Below, in pieces: positions 40,514-49,023 of a DNA stretch of 64,000 bases. The stretch is from PFJX01 sp031426815. Lineage in GTDB: Bacteria > Pseudomonadota > Gammaproteobacteria > Burkholderiales > Thiobacillaceae. A program made the translations under genes and the position numbers. Below the pieces are notes generated by a model, which had not been told where the DNA came from, did not search any database, and worked only from the letters and a program-made list of their open reading frames with translations. Every line of letters begins with the position of its first letter. Position 1 is the stretch's first letter. The DNA lies in NCBI GenBank assembly GCA_031426815.1, contig JASJPG010000011.1, positions 8,422 through 72,421 on the forward strand. Direction: 5' to 3'.

Positions 40514-43162
40514 ATGCGCCGATGGTTTGCGGTTTCCATTTTGATTCTGGCGCTGTCTCTGGCTTACTGGCTTTTTCAGCGAGGCGAAGAGGGCGCCTCG
40601 CCAACCCGGGTGGCTGCGCCCATAACCGTCGACCACCCCCTGCTCGAAGCCGCGCGCGGCATGCTTGCGGCGCACCGCCAGATCATCGTGCTGCTGGCGG
40701 AGGAAAAATCCCTCTCGGCGGCGGAGCGGGCGGCGGCGCAACGGGTCGGCCACGCCTTGTTCCACGACAATCTGGCGCGCCTGCATCAAGTGGAAACCGA
40801 CCTGACGCAGCTCCTGGCGCGGCGCGATGCGGCCCGCTTCGGCGAACTGGAAGCGGTGCTGGACCTCGTTGAATCCGAGCCCGGCCTGTACGACGCCGAC
40901 CGGCTGGCGTTCCGGGAATTCCTGAACGAACTGCAGCGCGAGATCGGCCACGATGGCAGCCTGCCGGCGGTGAAGCTGCACAAACGCGTCAGCGAAGACC
41001 TGGAGGCGCTGGCCGAGATCGAGCGCCTGTACGACCGGGAAATCCTGGAAATCTTCAGCCGTTTCGAGACCCGCGCCATCGTCCTCAAACGCGAGAAATG
41101 GTCGGATTACGTCGCGCATCTGAAGACCCTGTACCGCCGCGAACAGATCCTGCGCGAGCACGGCATCGTCCTGTCCGCCGCCGCGCCGGCCGTAGAGAAG
41201 GCGCAGGACGACAAGAATGCCGTGCTGTTCGGCCGCGATCTGCCGCCCAAGACGCTGGTGCTCACCTTCGACGACGGCCCGCATCAAAGCCATACCGGCG
41301 AAATCGCCGCCATCCTCGGCCAGTACGGCCTGCCCGCCATCTTCTTCGAGGTCGGTCGCAACCTGGGCAGCCTCGATCCGGAAGGCCGCATCAAACCCTC
41401 GCCGCGCGTCGCCGCCGCGCGCGCCCTGCTGGCGGACGGCCACCTGCTCGCCAACCACAGCCTGACCCACGCCAAACTATCGGCGCAGAACGACGACACC
41501 GTGCGCAAGGAAATCCTCACCACCGACAGCCTGCTCAAAGCTGTCGACGCCAAACGCTCCAACCTGTTCCGCTTTCCCTACGGCGCCGGCAGCCCGGTAG
41601 GCCTGAGCACCCTGAGCAAGGCCAATCTGCGCTCGATGATGTGGAATATCGACTCGCTGGACTGGGCCGATCCCATCCCCAACTCCATCGCCGACCGGGT
41701 GCTGCGCGAGGTGGATGCGCAAGGGCGCGGCATCGTGTTGTTCCACGACATCCACGAACGCACGGTCAAAGCGCTACCGCTGGTGCTGGGCCGGCTGCTG
41801 GCGGAGGGCTACCAGTTCGCCACCTGGGACGGCGACGGCTTCAAGCTGGCCAAACTCGGCGCCGAACCGGCGCGGCCGCCGGTGGTCAACGCCGGCTACG
41901 GCCAATCCTGGGCGATCACCATCGGCATCGACGAATACAGCCGCTGGCCCCGGCTGCAACACGCCGCCAAGGATGCCGAAGCCATCGGGCAAACCCTGGT
42001 CGAACGCTTCGGCTTCAGCCCGGAACGGGTGATCAGCCTGAAAAACGGTGAAGCGACGCGCAACGGCATCCTGGCCGCGTTCCACGAACGGCTGCAACAC
42101 AACCTGAAACCGGACGACCGGGTGTTCGTCTTTTTCGCCGGCCACGGCGCCACCCGCCATCTCAGCTCCGGCCGCGACCTGGGCTACATCGTGCCGGCCG
42201 ATTCCGACCCCGAAAAGTTCGCCAGCGACGCCATCCCGATGACCGAAATCCAGAACATCGCCGAAAGCCTGCCCGCGCGCCATGTCTTGTTCGTCATGGA
42301 CGCCTGCTACAGCGGCCTCGGCCTGACCCGGGGCGCCAGCGGCTTCCTGCACGAAAACGCCCGCCGCCAGGGCCGCCAGATGCTCACCGCCGGCGGCGCC
42401 GACCAGCTGGTGGCCGACGGCGGCCCGAACGGCCACTCCATCTTCACCTGGACCCTGCTGCAAGCCCTGGCCGGCCGCGCCGACCTGAACGGCGACAGCC
42501 TGATCACCGCCACCGAACTGGCCGCCTACGTCGCCCCCAGCGTCGCCGGCGTCTCGCGCCAGACCCCGGCCTTCGGAAGCCTGCCCGGATCGGAAGGCGG
42601 CGATTTCGTGTTCGAAGCGCGTACCGAAAACGAATTCCTCAGCGCCCAAAGCAGCCAGCTCTCCAGCGACGCCATCGCCCTCAACAGCCGCCTGGACACC
42701 CTGCAACCCCAAGCCGCAACCGCCAAACCCGCGCCTGTCGTGGTCACCAACCTGCAAGGCGAAGCAGAGAAAATCCAGTTGCCGAAAGCGGTGCCGCCTT
42801 CACAACGGCAACAAGCGCAGCGCGCCAACGACCGGGGCCTGCAGCTCTACAAGGAAAAACGCTACGCCGAAGCCGAAGCCGCATTCACCGAAGCCCTCAA
42901 GCAACGCCCGGACTTCGCCCTCGCCGCCAACAACCTCGGCTTCATCTACTTCCGTCAGCAGAAATACCCCGAAGCCGCCCGCTGGTTCGAGAAAACCCTG
43001 GAACTCGACCGCTCCCGCGCCATCGCCTACCTGAACCTGGGCGACGCCTGGCTGAAAGCCGGCGAGAAGGCCAAAGCCAAAACCTCCTTCCAGACCTATC
43101 TGGAACTCGCCGCCAATGGAGCGGGAGCGGGACATGCGCGGCAGCAAATCGAAGATTTGTAG
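40514..43162 (+). CDS. Membrane-anchored polysaccharide deacetylase - caspase-like - TPR fusion
   Basis: 882-residue protein with N-terminal anchor (residues 5-21) and no obvious cleavage site, so the rest faces the periplasm. Residues 40-235: helical, charged. Residues 245-445: NodB deacetylase with TFDDGPH (D253, D254), metal ligands in HSLTH (H315, H319), RFPYG and LFHD; all catalytic elements look intact. Residues 464-700: caspase-fold peptidase C14 domain with the catalytic dyad His544 (FAGHG) and Cys598 (MDACYSG). Residues 768-870: two to three TPR repeats. Fusion of carbohydrate deacetylase and caspase modules is unusual. It is preceded by a frameshifted membrane gene and followed 32 bp later by a secreted-protein gene. 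Confidence 0.85.
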   Translation: MRRWFAVSILILALSLAYWLFQRGEEGASPTRVAAPITVDHPLLEAARGMLAAHRQIIVLLAEEKSLSAAERAAAQRVGHALFHDNLARLHQVETDLTQLLARRDAARFGELEAVLDLVESEPGLYDADRLAFREFLNELQREIGHDGSLPAVKLHKRVSEDLEALAEIERLYDREILEIFSRFETRAIVLKREKWSDYVAHLKTLYRREQILREHGIVLSAAAPAVEKAQDDKNAVLFGRDLPPKTLVLTFDDGPHQSHTGEIAAILGQYGLPAIFFEVGRNLGSLDPEGRIKPSPRVAAARALLADGHLLANHSLTHAKLSAQNDDTVRKEILTTDSLLKAVDAKRSNLFRFPYGAGSPVGLSTLSKANLRSMMWNIDSLDWADPIPNSIADRVLREVDAQGRGIVLFHDIHERTVKALPLVLGRLLAEGYQFATWDGDGFKLAKLGAEPARPPVVNAGYGQSWAITIGIDEYSRWPRLQHAAKDAEAIGQTLVERFGFSPERVISLKNGEATRNGILAAFHERLQHNLKPDDRVFVFFAGHGATRHLSSGRDLGYIVPADSDPEKFASDAIPMTEIQNIAESLPARHVLFVMDACYSGLGLTRGASGFLHENARRQGRQMLTAGGADQLVADGGPNGHSIFTWTLLQALAGRADLNGDSLITATELAAYVAPSVAGVSRQTPAFGSLPGSEGGDFVFEARTENEFLSAQSSQLSSDAIALNSRLDTLQPQAATAKPAPVVVTNLQGEAEKIQLPKAVPPSQRQQAQRANDRGLQLYKEKRYAEAEAAFTEALKQRPDFALAANNLGFIYFRQQKYPEAARWFEKTLELDRSRAIAYLNLGDAWLKAGEKAKAKTSFQTYLELAANGAGAGHARQQIEDL

Positions 43163-43194
43163 CCACCGATACTTTATCAATCTACGGAATATCC

Positions 43195-43875
43195 ATGCTC
43201 AATCGGTTCAGAACTATCGTCGCCTCGTTCCTAGCAGTCTCAGCCATATTTCTCGGCCAATCCTGTGTGGCCCAAGCGCAGAATTTCTTTGTTGACAGCA
43301 ATACGCTGGTCAACCAAGTCACGCTTCTAGGGAAGGGAAAGCTGCTTGAAGTTACCCTTGGTTTTCAAGGCGACGATCTGGAAATGAAGGGGCTCGCCTT
43401 GCACAGCGGCATGTTGGCCAGATTCATTAACGATTTCGAAAAATCGTTTGGGCAAAGAGTCAAAATAATCGAACTTCCTGTTATTCCTCGAGGACGCGCA
43501 AAAGCATTCACGCTGAAAGCACAATATTTCCTAGTACCACCGGAATGGAAAGGTGCTGTAACGTTGCAGTTCGAGGCACCATCGACTCCGGATCCCGAAT
43601 ACAGGGCGCCTGACAACGCTTCCGACACCGTCGCTACCGCATACTCCATAGATGAAATATTCTATCTAGCCATGATTTCCGAAGAGCGCGGACTGGGAAT
43701 AATAAGGACGCTGGATAACACACTGTTTTCAGTGTCTCATGGGAAATATGTCGGCAAGGAAAAATGGCAGGTAATTGGAATATCTACAGACCGGCTAATC
43801 CTTCTTGAGCCAGACAATAAAAAACACATATGGAATGTTATTCACAAAAACGAAGCCAACCGTAAAGATCAGTAA
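43195..43875 (+). CDS. Secreted protein, unrecognised
   Basis: 226-residue protein with signal peptide MLNRFRTIVASFLAVSAIFL, ending near CVAQAQ. The mature part contains LGKGKLLEVTLGFQGDDLEM, repeated beta-strand patterns, and a C-terminal segment HGKYVGKEKWQVIGISTDR-like that resembles the short beta domain of PilP/GspC proteins. No Cys remains after the signal. AT content is higher than in the preceding gene. It may share the caspase-fusion transcript (32 bp gap), but its function is unknown to me. Confidence 0.72.
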   Translation: MLNRFRTIVASFLAVSAIFLGQSCVAQAQNFFVDSNTLVNQVTLLGKGKLLEVTLGFQGDDLEMKGLALHSGMLARFINDFEKSFGQRVKIIELPVIPRGRAKAFTLKAQYFLVPPEWKGAVTLQFEAPSTPDPEYRAPDNASDTVATAYSIDEIFYLAMISEERGLGIIRTLDNTLFSVSHGKYVGKEKWQVIGISTDRLILLEPDNKKHIWNVIHKNEANRKDQ

Positions 43876-43878
43876 TCG

Positions 43879-43917
43879 AAGGGGTGTTGTCGAAATAAAT
43901 ATCGACACTGACCCCTT
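43879..43917. repeat. Hairpin element with GACCCCTT end
   Basis: Imperfect inverted repeat (AAGGGGT..TTGTCGA paired with TCGACACTGACCCCTT) immediately after the secreted-protein gene; it may serve as its terminator. A degenerate half copy (GTTGTCAAAA to GCTGACCCCTTTGG) lies at 44020-44053. Such hairpins recur near RAYT-type repeats in other genomes, from memory. Confidence 0.55.
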
Positions 43918-44144
43918 TGGCAACCCTGCCAATGCAACGATGGTGTAACTTTCGTCCCTGCCGGTAGAAGCCATAACAAACATCAAATTAAAAGGGATGC
44001 GGCAAATGATCTCCAAACCGTTGTCAAAAATATGTTGAAGCTGACCCCTTTGGATTTTTGCTTTGGATTTTTGATAGTTTTGCCATGACAGATGTGAATA
44101 TTTGCGGGCAGACTGAACTTACCCGTGTAATCAGAGGTTGAGCC

Positions 44145-46751
44145 ATGATCCTATCTGAGTACCGCCGTTTTTTGCAGACACTGGTTAACGCAGGCTCGCA
44201 AGACTTGCGAAAGATGGCAAACCTTGTATTGGCGCATTGGAATGTTTTGCTGCCACTCACCACGGCACAAGGGCATCGAGTTAAGAAGTTGGCCGAGTTG
44301 GCTCAAGCTAATTGGGAAACCGTCAGTGCTGACATTCAACCAATAGCTGTGCAAACTGCAGCTATCGGCAACCAGATTCGCCAGCTAACAAGCCTTCACG
44401 TTGGACCATTTCGGGGTTTTGCCAAACCAGAAGATTTCGACCTGGCCAGTTCACTGGTGCTGATCTATGGCCCCAACGGCACTGGAAAATCGAGCTTTTG
44501 CGAGGCATTGGAATACGGTTTATTGGGTAGTGTTGCCGATGCCGAAAGCAAACGCTTTCGCGAGCAAAACGACTACCTGAAAAATGCCCATACCAACACA
44601 TTTACCACACCAGAAATTAGGGCAACAGATTGTCAAGGGCATGAAGTGGCGATGCAGAGCAACGAAGCGTTATATCGCTTCTGTTTTGTGGAAAAGAACC
44701 GCATCGATAATTTTTCGCGAATCGCTGCTCAAACGCCCGCTAAGCAAACTGAGCTAATTTCCACTTTGTTTGGATTGGACTCCTTTAATGAGTTTGTACG
44801 GAACTTCAGCGCAGAGATTGATGGCAGACACATCGATCTGATTGGTGTAAAAGCGTCCTCTTTGGCCCAAAAACGCCAATCTCTTGCTGGTTCTGAACAG
44901 CAACGCAAAACCAATACTGAAGAATTAGGCAGGTTGGGTGTTGAAGAAATTGCGTTGGCGAACCAATATCGTGAAGGCATCTCATTTGCGCAAATGGTGA
45001 TTGAGCTGCGTGGTGATGAGGAAAATGCTGGCCTAATTAAAACCATTGAAGCTGAGTTACAGCAGCCACTAGGCACTAATAGCGGATTGACCATCGCAAA
45101 GTTGCAAGCGCTTCAACAAAGCATTCGCAACGATCTGGCGAAGATCATCACCAAACAACAGATGCTGGCAGAGGCTGGACAACAAGTTTCGTTTAAGCAG
45201 CTATACGAAGCGGTTAGCCAAGTACAACCCAGCAGCCCAGGGCATTGCCCTGCTTGTAAAACCTCTTTGCAGCAAGTCGCGGTGAACCCGTATACGCACG
45301 CCAGCAATGAGCTGAAACAACTTCAGCATTTGGCGCAATTGCAACAAGAACTGCAACACCTCAACAACACGTTGAATCAATCGTTAAATTCACTTGCACA
45401 CGTGGTGACTGCCTGCACTACCCGCTTCCCGTCAAGTAACGTGCTTTCCGCTTATCAGAGCTCTGCCAATGTCAACTGGTGGCATTCTTTGCATCAAACA
45501 TTGAATGATAGTTTTACGCCATGGCAGCACTTGGAGAGCCAAGTTAGGCATCTCGAAGAAACCGACCAAGCGATAGAGCAAGCCGTGCAACAGCGAGCAA
45601 TTAAGCAGCAGCAACTTACCAAGTTGCGTGAACTTGACAAGAACACTACGAAGTTAGAGACACGCCGAACCACCGCGAACACCGCCATCACTGCGGCGAA
45701 TCAGGCCATTGCCAATTTTGAAACAGCAAATGCGCAACTGATTGTCGATGCAGCGGCAGAGACTACGTTAGTTACAAAAAATAAAGCAATTGCCCATGCC
45801 TATGCCAGATTTGTTGCCAAATTAAACGACTATAAAAACAATTTACCAGCGCATTTGGTTTCTGATTTGGGCGACAAAGTTTTTGAGCTTTACAACGCCT
45901 TTAATCGGAACGACTTACCCAGTGAAAAGTTGACTTCTGTTCGACTGCCTTTATCGCAAAACGAGCGCTTGAAAATTATCTTCCAAGCTGAACCAACTCG
46001 CTTCTTTGATGCCCTGCATGTTTTGAGTGAGGGCCATATTCGTTGCATAGGCTTGGCAATCCTGATGGCGAAAAACATAAAGGAAAATTGCCCGTTTTTG
46101 ATTTTTGACGACCCTGTAAACGCTATTGACGACGATCATAGAGAATCCATAAGACGAACACTATTTGAAGATGCGTTTTTTGTGGACAAACAAATTATTC
46201 TTACTTGCCATGGTGAAGAATTTTTTAAGGACATACAAAACTTGCTTCCTGTTGGGCGTGCCTCCCAATCGAAGGCATTTACTTTTTTGCCAAGACTTGA
46301 CGAATCGCATATACGCATTGATTTCAACTGCGCACCTCGAAACTACATCATTCTAGCTAGGAAGCATTTCAATAATGGCGAAATAAGAGATGCGCTCGCT
46401 AAAGCAAGGCAAGCCATGGAATCGCTCACCAAGAGCAAACTATGGCCTTATGTAAATAGACATGGCGATGGGAACCTTAGCATTAAATTACGATCATCAA
46501 CTGCATCAATCGAACTGCGCAATTTAACTGAACAGATCAAATCGAAGATTGCAAAGCCCGATTTTGGCGACGCCAATAAAAACACTGTACTTACGCAAAT
46601 CGACATGCTTTTAGGTATTAATGGAGACTCTCGTGAGTGGCGCTATTTAAATAAAGGCACACACGAAGAGGCAGATCGAGCCGAATTTGATCGGCAATCA
46701 GTTCAGCAAATTGTGGCGGCTCTTGAGCAGTTGGACGCTGCAGTTGGTTAG
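44145..46751 (+). CDS. Rad50/SMC-like ATPase with zinc-hook motif, defence candidate
   Basis: 868-residue cytosolic ABC/SMC-type ATPase. Walker A YGPNGTGKSS at about residue 109, long coiled coils interrupted by a CPAC zinc-hook motif (C368, C371), signature LSEGHIR at about 627, Walker B CPFLIFDDPVNAIDDD at about 650. Residues 1-85 and the C-terminal helical tail (WRYLNKGTHEEADRAEF) are extra domains that I do not recognise; the tail resembles those of several anti-phage ATPases and may be a HEPN-like or binding module. The gene is clearly lower in GC than its flanks and stands alone, which suggests transfer. RloC-like anticodon nucleases share the zinc-hook layout, but the R-E-H nuclease motif was not found. 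Confidence 0.8.
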   Translation: MILSEYRRFLQTLVNAGSQDLRKMANLVLAHWNVLLPLTTAQGHRVKKLAELAQANWETVSADIQPIAVQTAAIGNQIRQLTSLHVGPFRGFAKPEDFDLASSLVLIYGPNGTGKSSFCEALEYGLLGSVADAESKRFREQNDYLKNAHTNTFTTPEIRATDCQGHEVAMQSNEALYRFCFVEKNRIDNFSRIAAQTPAKQTELISTLFGLDSFNEFVRNFSAEIDGRHIDLIGVKASSLAQKRQSLAGSEQQRKTNTEELGRLGVEEIALANQYREGISFAQMVIELRGDEENAGLIKTIEAELQQPLGTNSGLTIAKLQALQQSIRNDLAKIITKQQMLAEAGQQVSFKQLYEAVSQVQPSSPGHCPACKTSLQQVAVNPYTHASNELKQLQHLAQLQQELQHLNNTLNQSLNSLAHVVTACTTRFPSSNVLSAYQSSANVNWWHSLHQTLNDSFTPWQHLESQVRHLEETDQAIEQAVQQRAIKQQQLTKLRELDKNTTKLETRRTTANTAITAANQAIANFETANAQLIVDAAAETTLVTKNKAIAHAYARFVAKLNDYKNNLPAHLVSDLGDKVFELYNAFNRNDLPSEKLTSVRLPLSQNERLKIIFQAEPTRFFDALHVLSEGHIRCIGLAILMAKNIKENCPFLIFDDPVNAIDDDHRESIRRTLFEDAFFVDKQIILTCHGEEFFKDIQNLLPVGRASQSKAFTFLPRLDESHIRIDFNCAPRNYIILARKHFNNGEIRDALAKARQAMESLTKSKLWPYVNRHGDGNLSIKLRSSTASIELRNLTEQIKSKIAKPDFGDANKNTVLTQIDMLLGINGDSREWRYLNKGTHEEADRAEFDRQSVQQIVAALEQLDAAVG

Positions 46752-46911
46752 TATTTTTCTCAACAAGCTAAAGGTACTGGAGAAAAAAGTTTTCTAAGTT
46801 GACTGGAATGTTTTAAATAAAACCAACCAAGTGGGTCAGCGTGAAATTAAACCCTACGCACAACAAAATCACGCCCAACTCAAAGCAGATAATTACCCCA
46901 CCACTCTCCCG

Positions 46912-47070
46912 ATGAATCACACCATATCAGCCTCAATCGGCTCTCTATTCGGATTTCTGATCGGAGCCCCTGTCATAGCAACACTGTATTACTGGCTTGG
47001 CGTTGGTGGATTTTTGATTTTGGTCCTTGTCGTCGTCATCATTTATACAATTTTCAAAGACAAGCACTAG
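46912..47070 (+). CDS. Possible small two-helix membrane protein
   Basis: 52-residue frame (MNHTISASIGSLFGFLIGAP, then a hydrophobic stretch with LVLVVVIIYTIF) in a 376-bp gap between the ATPase and the helicase gene. The frame is open back to a GTG at 46831. No strong ribosome site was found. The hydrophobic pattern is protein-like, but the call is tentative. Apart from this frame I see nothing in the gap. Confidence 0.4.
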   Translation: MNHTISASIGSLFGFLIGAPVIATLYYWLGVGGFLILVLVVVIIYTIFKDKH

Positions 47071-47127
47071 CGCAGCCAAAGAGCTGCGTCTTTTTCCACC
47101 CTCCCCCGCATACCCCCTACCCCACCC

Positions 47128-48945
47128 ATGGCCACCCTGATCCCCACCCTCGGCTCCGCCCGCTTCGACGCACGCGGCGAGTTACGCCTCGCCGAACGCC
47201 TGAAGGATTGCCTCGAAGACAATGCCTGGGTGTGGCACAACATTCCGGTCGGGCCGTTCGGCCGGCATCCGGATTTCGTGGCCTTGCATCCTCGGCAGGG
47301 CATTGTGGTGCTGGAGGTGAAGGACTGGCGGCTGGATACGATCGTGAATGTGAACAGCAAGCAGGTGGACCTGTTAACTGATCGCGGCAATGTGTCGACC
47401 GACAACCCGTTCGAGCAGGTGCGCACTTACATGTTCAACGTGGTGGATACGTTGAAGCGCGATCCGCTGCTGGTCAACGAGAGTGGCAGCTTCAAGGGCA
47501 AGCCGGTGTTTTCTTTCGGGCATGGCGTGGTGTTCAGCAACATCACGCGCAAACAGTTTGACCAGACTGATTTGCATGAGGTGTTTCCGCCGTCGCGCTG
47601 CATCTTCCGCGATGAGATGGCGGAGAAGGTCGACCCTGATGCGTTTCGCGAGCAGGTCTGGCGCATGGTGTCGCCGCGCATTGGGCCGGCGTTGTCGCTG
47701 CCGCAGATCGACCGGGTGCGTGCGCGGTTGTTTCCGGAGATTCGCGTCGCCCAGATGGCCTTGCCGTTTGACGAGCCGACGGCCAATGCCTCGCCCGCCG
47801 ATGACCGCATGCTGGCGGTTCTCGATATGCAGCAGGAGTTGCTGGCGCGCAGCATGGGCGAGGGTCACCGCATCGTGCGGGGCGTGGCGGGTTCCGGCAA
47901 GACGCTGATTTTGGCGTTTCGCGCCGAACAGATCGCGCGCGCGGCGAGCCGGCCGGTGCTGCTGTTGAGTTTTGCGAACGGCATCTCGGGTCGGCTGGAG
48001 AATGCGATGCAGGACCGGGGCGTGGAGGACAAGGTGATTACCTCGACCTTCCATGCCTGGTGTTTCAGGATGCTGCGCGAGTACGGCCTGCCGGCGCCCA
48101 TTCGCAAGGACTTCGACGATGCCGGCGCCTGGTATGCCGCCAACGTGCAGGCCGTGCTCGATGCCGCCGAACGCGGGTTGATTCCGGGTGGGCAGTATGA
48201 CGCGGTGCTGATCGATGAGGCGCACGACTTCGAGCCGCAATGGCTGGCGCTGGCGGCGAAGATGGTGAATCCGGACACGAAGGCGCTGATGATCGTTTAC
48301 GACGATGCGCAGGCGATCTACAAGGGACGCAAGCGCCCGGTGTGGAAGCAGCTCGGCATCGAGGCCGCCGGCCGCACGACGGTGCTCAAGGTCAATTACC
48401 GCAACACCGCGCAGACATTGCGCTTCGCGCGCAAGTTCGCCGCCGATGTGATCGGCCTACCGGGCGTTTGCGCCGGCGACGAGAACGCGATCCTGATGCC
48501 GGAAGACGGCGGCCGCGAGGGCGTGGAGCCGGTGGTGCGCCAATGCGTGAGTTACGACGCCGAAGGCCATGCCATCGCGGAATGGCTGCTCGGACGCAAG
48601 GCCGCCGGTTACCAGTGGGCGCAGATGGCGGTGCTGTATCCCCGCCATTTCATCGGCGAGCGCTTCGAGAAGGTACTGGCCAAACACAACGTGCCGGTGG
48701 ACGTTGCCAAGGAACATGGCAATCGAGTGCAGACGAACCGTGACGCGGTGCGCTTTCTCTCCATGCATAGCGCCAAAGGTCTGGAGTTCCCCTGCGTGGC
48801 GATAGGCGGGTTGGGTGAGTTGAAGAAGGCCGAAGACATTGAAGACGATGTGCGTCTGACCTACGTCGCCATCACGCGGGCGACGCATGAGGCGTTTATC
48901 ACTTACTCGAACATGTCTGGGCTGGTGGGGCGGCTGGTTGTGTAG
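47128..48945 (+). CDS. NERD-domain UvrD-like DNA helicase
   Basis: 605-residue cytosolic protein. Residues about 1-130 form a NERD nuclease-related domain (GPFGRHPDFVALHPRQGI, then VLEVKDW with the E-x-K of PD-D/ExK folds). A superfamily 1 helicase follows: Walker A GVAGSGKTLIL (about 252), SFANGISGRLEN, VLIDEAHDFEPQ (Walker B), LKVNYRNTAQ, MHSAKGLEFPCVAIGG, and LTYVAITRATHEAF. It probably acts on DNA; a defence or repair role is inferred from its accessory-region context. Its last 113 coding bases recur at 51864 in diverged form. Confidence 0.85.
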   Translation: MATLIPTLGSARFDARGELRLAERLKDCLEDNAWVWHNIPVGPFGRHPDFVALHPRQGIVVLEVKDWRLDTIVNVNSKQVDLLTDRGNVSTDNPFEQVRTYMFNVVDTLKRDPLLVNESGSFKGKPVFSFGHGVVFSNITRKQFDQTDLHEVFPPSRCIFRDEMAEKVDPDAFREQVWRMVSPRIGPALSLPQIDRVRARLFPEIRVAQMALPFDEPTANASPADDRMLAVLDMQQELLARSMGEGHRIVRGVAGSGKTLILAFRAEQIARAASRPVLLLSFANGISGRLENAMQDRGVEDKVITSTFHAWCFRMLREYGLPAPIRKDFDDAGAWYAANVQAVLDAAERGLIPGGQYDAVLIDEAHDFEPQWLALAAKMVNPDTKALMIVYDDAQAIYKGRKRPVWKQLGIEAAGRTTVLKVNYRNTAQTLRFARKFAADVIGLPGVCAGDENAILMPEDGGREGVEPVVRQCVSYDAEGHAIAEWLLGRKAAGYQWAQMAVLYPRHFIGERFEKVLAKHNVPVDVAKEHGNRVQTNRDAVRFLSMHSAKGLEFPCVAIGGLGELKKAEDIEDDVRLTYVAITRATHEAFITYSNMSGLVGRLVV

Positions 48946-48952
48946 ATCGGGC
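48832..48952 (+). repeat. Direct repeat copy 1 (3' end of the NERD helicase)
   Basis: 121 bp matching 51864-51984 with eight differences, seven synonymous. Together the two copies flank the S41-caspase gene. Confidence 0.9.
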
Positions 48953-49023
48953 GGGTGGAAAAACGGGGCCTTGATCCATGCGGCTCCAAGGTGTGCAACG
49001 CATGACCAGATACGGTTTCCGGT

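Noticed and set aside
44145..46751. The zinc-hook ATPase as RloC anticodon nuclease
   Set aside because: The Rad50-like layout fits, but I could not find the RloC/PrrC-type R-E-H nuclease motif in the C-terminal part.
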